From Bacteroides sp. (GTDB lineage Bacteria; Bacteroidota; Bacteroidia; Bacteroidales; Muribaculaceae), in the NCBI GenBank assembly GCA_023665145.1, contig JAMPEM010000022.1, positions 1-33,255 of the forward strand: a stretch of 33,255 nt of DNA, in the 5' to 3' direction. Of this stretch, positions 31,363 to 33,255 are shown one piece after another. The position numbers were made by a program, and so were the translations under genes. Position 1 is the stretch's first letter; every line of letters starts with the position of its first letter. The notes below the pieces were generated by a model, which worked only from the letters and a program-made list of their open reading frames with translations, did not search any database and was not told where the DNA came from.

Positions 31363-33060
31363 TTAAGTCAATATTACTACCAACATCCCCCAGATAACAA
31401 GCAATATATTACTCACGGCATAAGTTACGGTATACCCTATAGCAGGTGTTGTGCTTCCCAATACATCCTGCACAGCTCCAAGAGCTGCAGTGCAAGTTCT
31501 TGTACCTGCGCAACATCCCAATGTTATGGCGGGATTAAATTTAAATACCTTGTTGCCAAGCCATATCCCTATCAATAGCGGAATTATAGTGCATACTCCA
31601 CCGACTACAAAAAGCAAGGCTCCCACATCTTTTATTCCCGAAACAAATGATGGAGCTGCCTCTAAGCCAATTACCGCTATAAATACATTTAATCCCAAAT
31701 TATTCATCAACCAAAGAGCCCCGGGGGATATGTTACCATAAGTAGGACGCTTTGATCTAAGCCATCCGAAAACAAGACCTGCCACTAATGACCCACCGCT
31801 TGTACCGAAGCTTACAGGAATACTACCTACCCAAAAACTTAATGCACCGAAAAGTCCACCTATAAAAATTGCAAGTCCGACAAACATCAAATCACTTGAA
31901 ATTGTAGGACGCTCAACGTGTCCAATATGTTGACCGGCACGATTCACCTGTACGGCACGTCCCAATAAAACCAGATGATCTCCTTTCTGAAATGTCGTTT
32001 CAAGATTTATATCCAGAATTTTCCCATTGCGTTCCGCCTCCCTTATTACTACACCATTCATATATTTAATCTCTCTTATTTCCCGAATGCTTTTGTTAAT
32101 GAAATCATGGGAGTTTACTACGACACCAATACGTTGCAATGGATAAGAGAGCAGTTTTACATCGGAAATCTCGTTACCGATAAAAGGTTCCACCTTTATA
32201 ATATCTTCAATTGAACCGCAGGCAACAATCTCGTCTCCGGCATATATTAAATTATCATGACGCGGCGCAAAAATCCTGTTCTCATGACGGATTCGATCTA
32301 TATATACCATAACACCGTTATATGCAAGGTATTTTTCAACTTCCCTTACGGAACGGGGTGTTGCAAAATATGATGCCGTGACCTTATAACTCCTGTAATC
32401 AACATTCCGCAATGCGTTTTCATAAGCAGGATCTTTCTTATATTCTGCATTTTTAAGATGAATCTCAAACTTCGCAGTGGCTTCCTTCACTTTTTCTATT
32501 CCCCCCAACAATTTAGGCCCGACATTCCCAAGAAGAATAACTGTACCCAACGTGCCGAATATGTATGTTACGGCATAACATACCGGTACAATATCCAGTT
32601 GTTGTTTGATTGAGTCTTGTGGAATGTTCATCCTCGATATAGCTTCACTACCTACACCGAGCAAGGCAGAACATGTCTGTGATCCGGAAAACAATCCAAC
32701 TGTCTCACCACTTGAATACTGCATAATCATTGCGCCACACCATACAGTCAAAAATATAACACTGCTCATCACCACTGCGAAAAGAGCTTGCTTGGCACCA
32801 CCCCCTCGCAATGATTTGAAAAAATTGGGGCCGACACTATATCCAATCGAAAACAGGAACATCATAAAGAAGACCATCTTGACGGGTCCTGAGATTGAAA
32901 TTCTCATTTGTCCGATGATTACGCCAACTATAAGTACGGCAGTAACACTTCCAAGTCGAAAATTACCTATCCTCACTTTCCCTATTAAGAATCCAAGGCC
33001 CAAGGTGAGGAATATTGCCAATGTCGGAAATTGTCTGAGGATGTCTACAAACCACTGCAT
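31363..33060 (-). CDS. Aspartate:alanine exchanger (AAE) family transporter
   Basis: A 565-residue inner-membrane transporter of the AspT/YidE/YbjL type. About five N-terminal helices (residues 1-160) and five or six C-terminal helices (about 375-565) flank a cytoplasmic middle holding two RCK_C/TrkA-C-like domains (the second includes GVVIREAERNGKILDINLET). Paired motifs FSGSQTCSALLGVGSEA and CCAGTRTCTAALGAVQDV in the two halves show internal duplication, as in AspT. Such proteins exchange amino acids or other anions; the substrate here is unknown. The ATG at 33060 is preferred over one at 33102 because the latter lies inside a terminator hairpin. Confidence 0.88.
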   Translation of the reverse strand: MQWFVDILRQFPTLAIFLTLGLGFLIGKVRIGNFRLGSVTAVLIVGVIIGQMRISISGPVKMVFFMMFLFSIGYSVGPNFFKSLRGGGAKQALFAVVMSSVIFLTVWCGAMIMQYSSGETVGLFSGSQTCSALLGVGSEAISRMNIPQDSIKQQLDIVPVCYAVTYIFGTLGTVILLGNVGPKLLGGIEKVKEATAKFEIHLKNAEYKKDPAYENALRNVDYRSYKVTASYFATPRSVREVEKYLAYNGVMVYIDRIRHENRIFAPRHDNLIYAGDEIVACGSIEDIIKVEPFIGNEISDVKLLSYPLQRIGVVVNSHDFINKSIREIREIKYMNGVVIREAERNGKILDINLETTFQKGDHLVLLGRAVQVNRAGQHIGHVERPTISSDLMFVGLAIFIGGLFGALSFWVGSIPVSFGTSGGSLVAGLVFGWLRSKRPTYGNISPGALWLMNNLGLNVFIAVIGLEAAPSFVSGIKDVGALLFVVGGVCTIIPLLIGIWLGNKVFKFNPAITLGCCAGTRTCTAALGAVQDVLGSTTPAIGYTVTYAVSNILLVIWGMLVVILT

Positions 33061-33097
33061 ACTCTCATTATATTTCAGATATCTAATATATAAAAAA

Positions 33098-33121
33098 AAC
33101 ACGTCTACAAAGAGACGTGTT
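33098..33121 (-). terminator. Rho-independent terminator upstream of the AAE transporter gene
   Basis: AACACGTCT and AGACGTGTT form a perfect 9-bp stem around a 6-base loop. On the minus strand it is followed by a run of T (complement of A at 33092-33099). It lies 38 bp before the transporter start, so it either ends a gene beyond the window or acts as an attenuator in the transporter leader. No promoter box is visible between it and the start. Confidence 0.7.
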
Positions 33122-33127
33122 CATTTA

Positions 33128-33151
33128 GAGGTTGTTTAAAAATAAATGTTA
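33128..33151. mobile_element. Terminal fragment of an element, interrupted by a second copy
   Basis: GAGGTTGTTTAA and the following bases equal the inverted form of the right end seen at 1-52 and 10139-10377. Only 21 bp precede a TTA (33149-33151), after which a second copy starts. TTA also precedes the fragment at 33125-33127. Confidence 0.65.
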
Positions 33152-33255
33152 GAGGTTGTTTAATAATAAAACTTAAAATGATTCGTTCATAAAATCATTA
33201 AATTGATTGTTACCAATAATTTAACAATTTTATTCACTCAAAATATTTTAATTGT
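33152..33255. mobile_element. Left end of a further element copy, cut by the window edge
   Basis: The 104 bp align to the left part of the element at 10139-10377 (GAGGTTGTTTAATAATAAAAC, and a shared ATTTTATTCACTCAAAATAT stretch) with several substitutions. The copy continues beyond the window, so its full length and content are unknown. Confidence 0.7.

Noticed and set aside
32606..33139. 177-codon plus-strand open frame opposite the AAE transporter gene
   Set aside because: Complementary to helices of the transporter and running into the terminator hairpin; composition is Pro/Ile/Thr-rich as expected for a shadow.
1..33255. CRISPR array, tRNA or rRNA genes, prophage or toxin-antitoxin modules
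   Set aside because: Looked for regularly spaced direct repeats, cloverleaf-like sequences and related proteins; none were seen. Gene-free gaps are all accounted for by short leaders, terminators or the small elements.

Overview
The window looks like chromosomal DNA of a Bacteroidales bacterium. Supporting points are the bat (Bacteroides aerotolerance) operon, an Rpb6-like omega subunit of the Bacteroidetes type, lipoproteins with an acidic tail after the lipid cysteine, and promoters of the TTTG / TAnnTTTG type. Ribosome binding sites are mostly weak and A-rich. Family and species cannot be fixed from the sequence alone. The window begins and ends inside copies of the same small transposon-like repeat, so it may be a whole contig that broke at repeats.

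Layout. (1) 229-10108, + strand: a nine-gene bat operon (moxR ATPase, DUF58, a BatD-like membrane protein, batA, batB, batC, a short extra BatD-like gene, batD, batE). It encodes an AAA+ ATPase, VWA proteins and TPR/beta-sandwich envelope proteins thought to form a membrane-linked chaperone-like complex. (2) 10139-10377: a 239-bp element with terminal inverted repeats and a 3-bp TTA target duplication. (3) 10482-11981, - strand: a type I-like glutamine synthetase with its own promoter, leader and terminator. (4) 12195-14348: a secreted DUF4886 (SGNH-like) protein divergent from a clostripain-family lipoprotein peptidase. (5) 14419-15537: an MscS channel with an unusual insertion, converging on the next operon with overlapping stop codons.

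(6) 19644 down to 15534, - strand: bamD, rpoZ, an ATP-grasp-like gene of unknown function, a DUF2520 Rossmann protein, a KdsC-type phosphatase and maf, largely overlapping or tightly spaced. Divergent from it are a PASTA protein and an RluD-type pseudouridine synthase. (7) 21819-25745: a lipid acyltransferase with an atypical motif, a membrane metallophosphoesterase overlapping a degenerate FolK-like gene, and endonuclease IV. (8) 25805-31344: an SLC45-like sugar transporter with a large insertion, aspartate kinase behind a good promoter, the EngB GTPase, and a GtrB/GtrA-like glycosyltransferase pair. (9) 33060 down to 31363, - strand: an aspartate-alanine-exchanger-family transporter. Upstream of it lie a terminator hairpin and two nested transposon-like ends.

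Most genes are housekeeping or envelope functions. I did not find a clear new defence or mobile system. The points most worth a second look are the duplicated BatD-like gene, a possible start-codon-sequestering hairpin inside the bat operon, the ATP-grasp-like gene, the HX5D acyltransferase, the FolK-like protein lacking expected residues, the insertions in MscS and the sugar transporter, and the nested small elements. No tRNA, rRNA or CRISPR array was seen.
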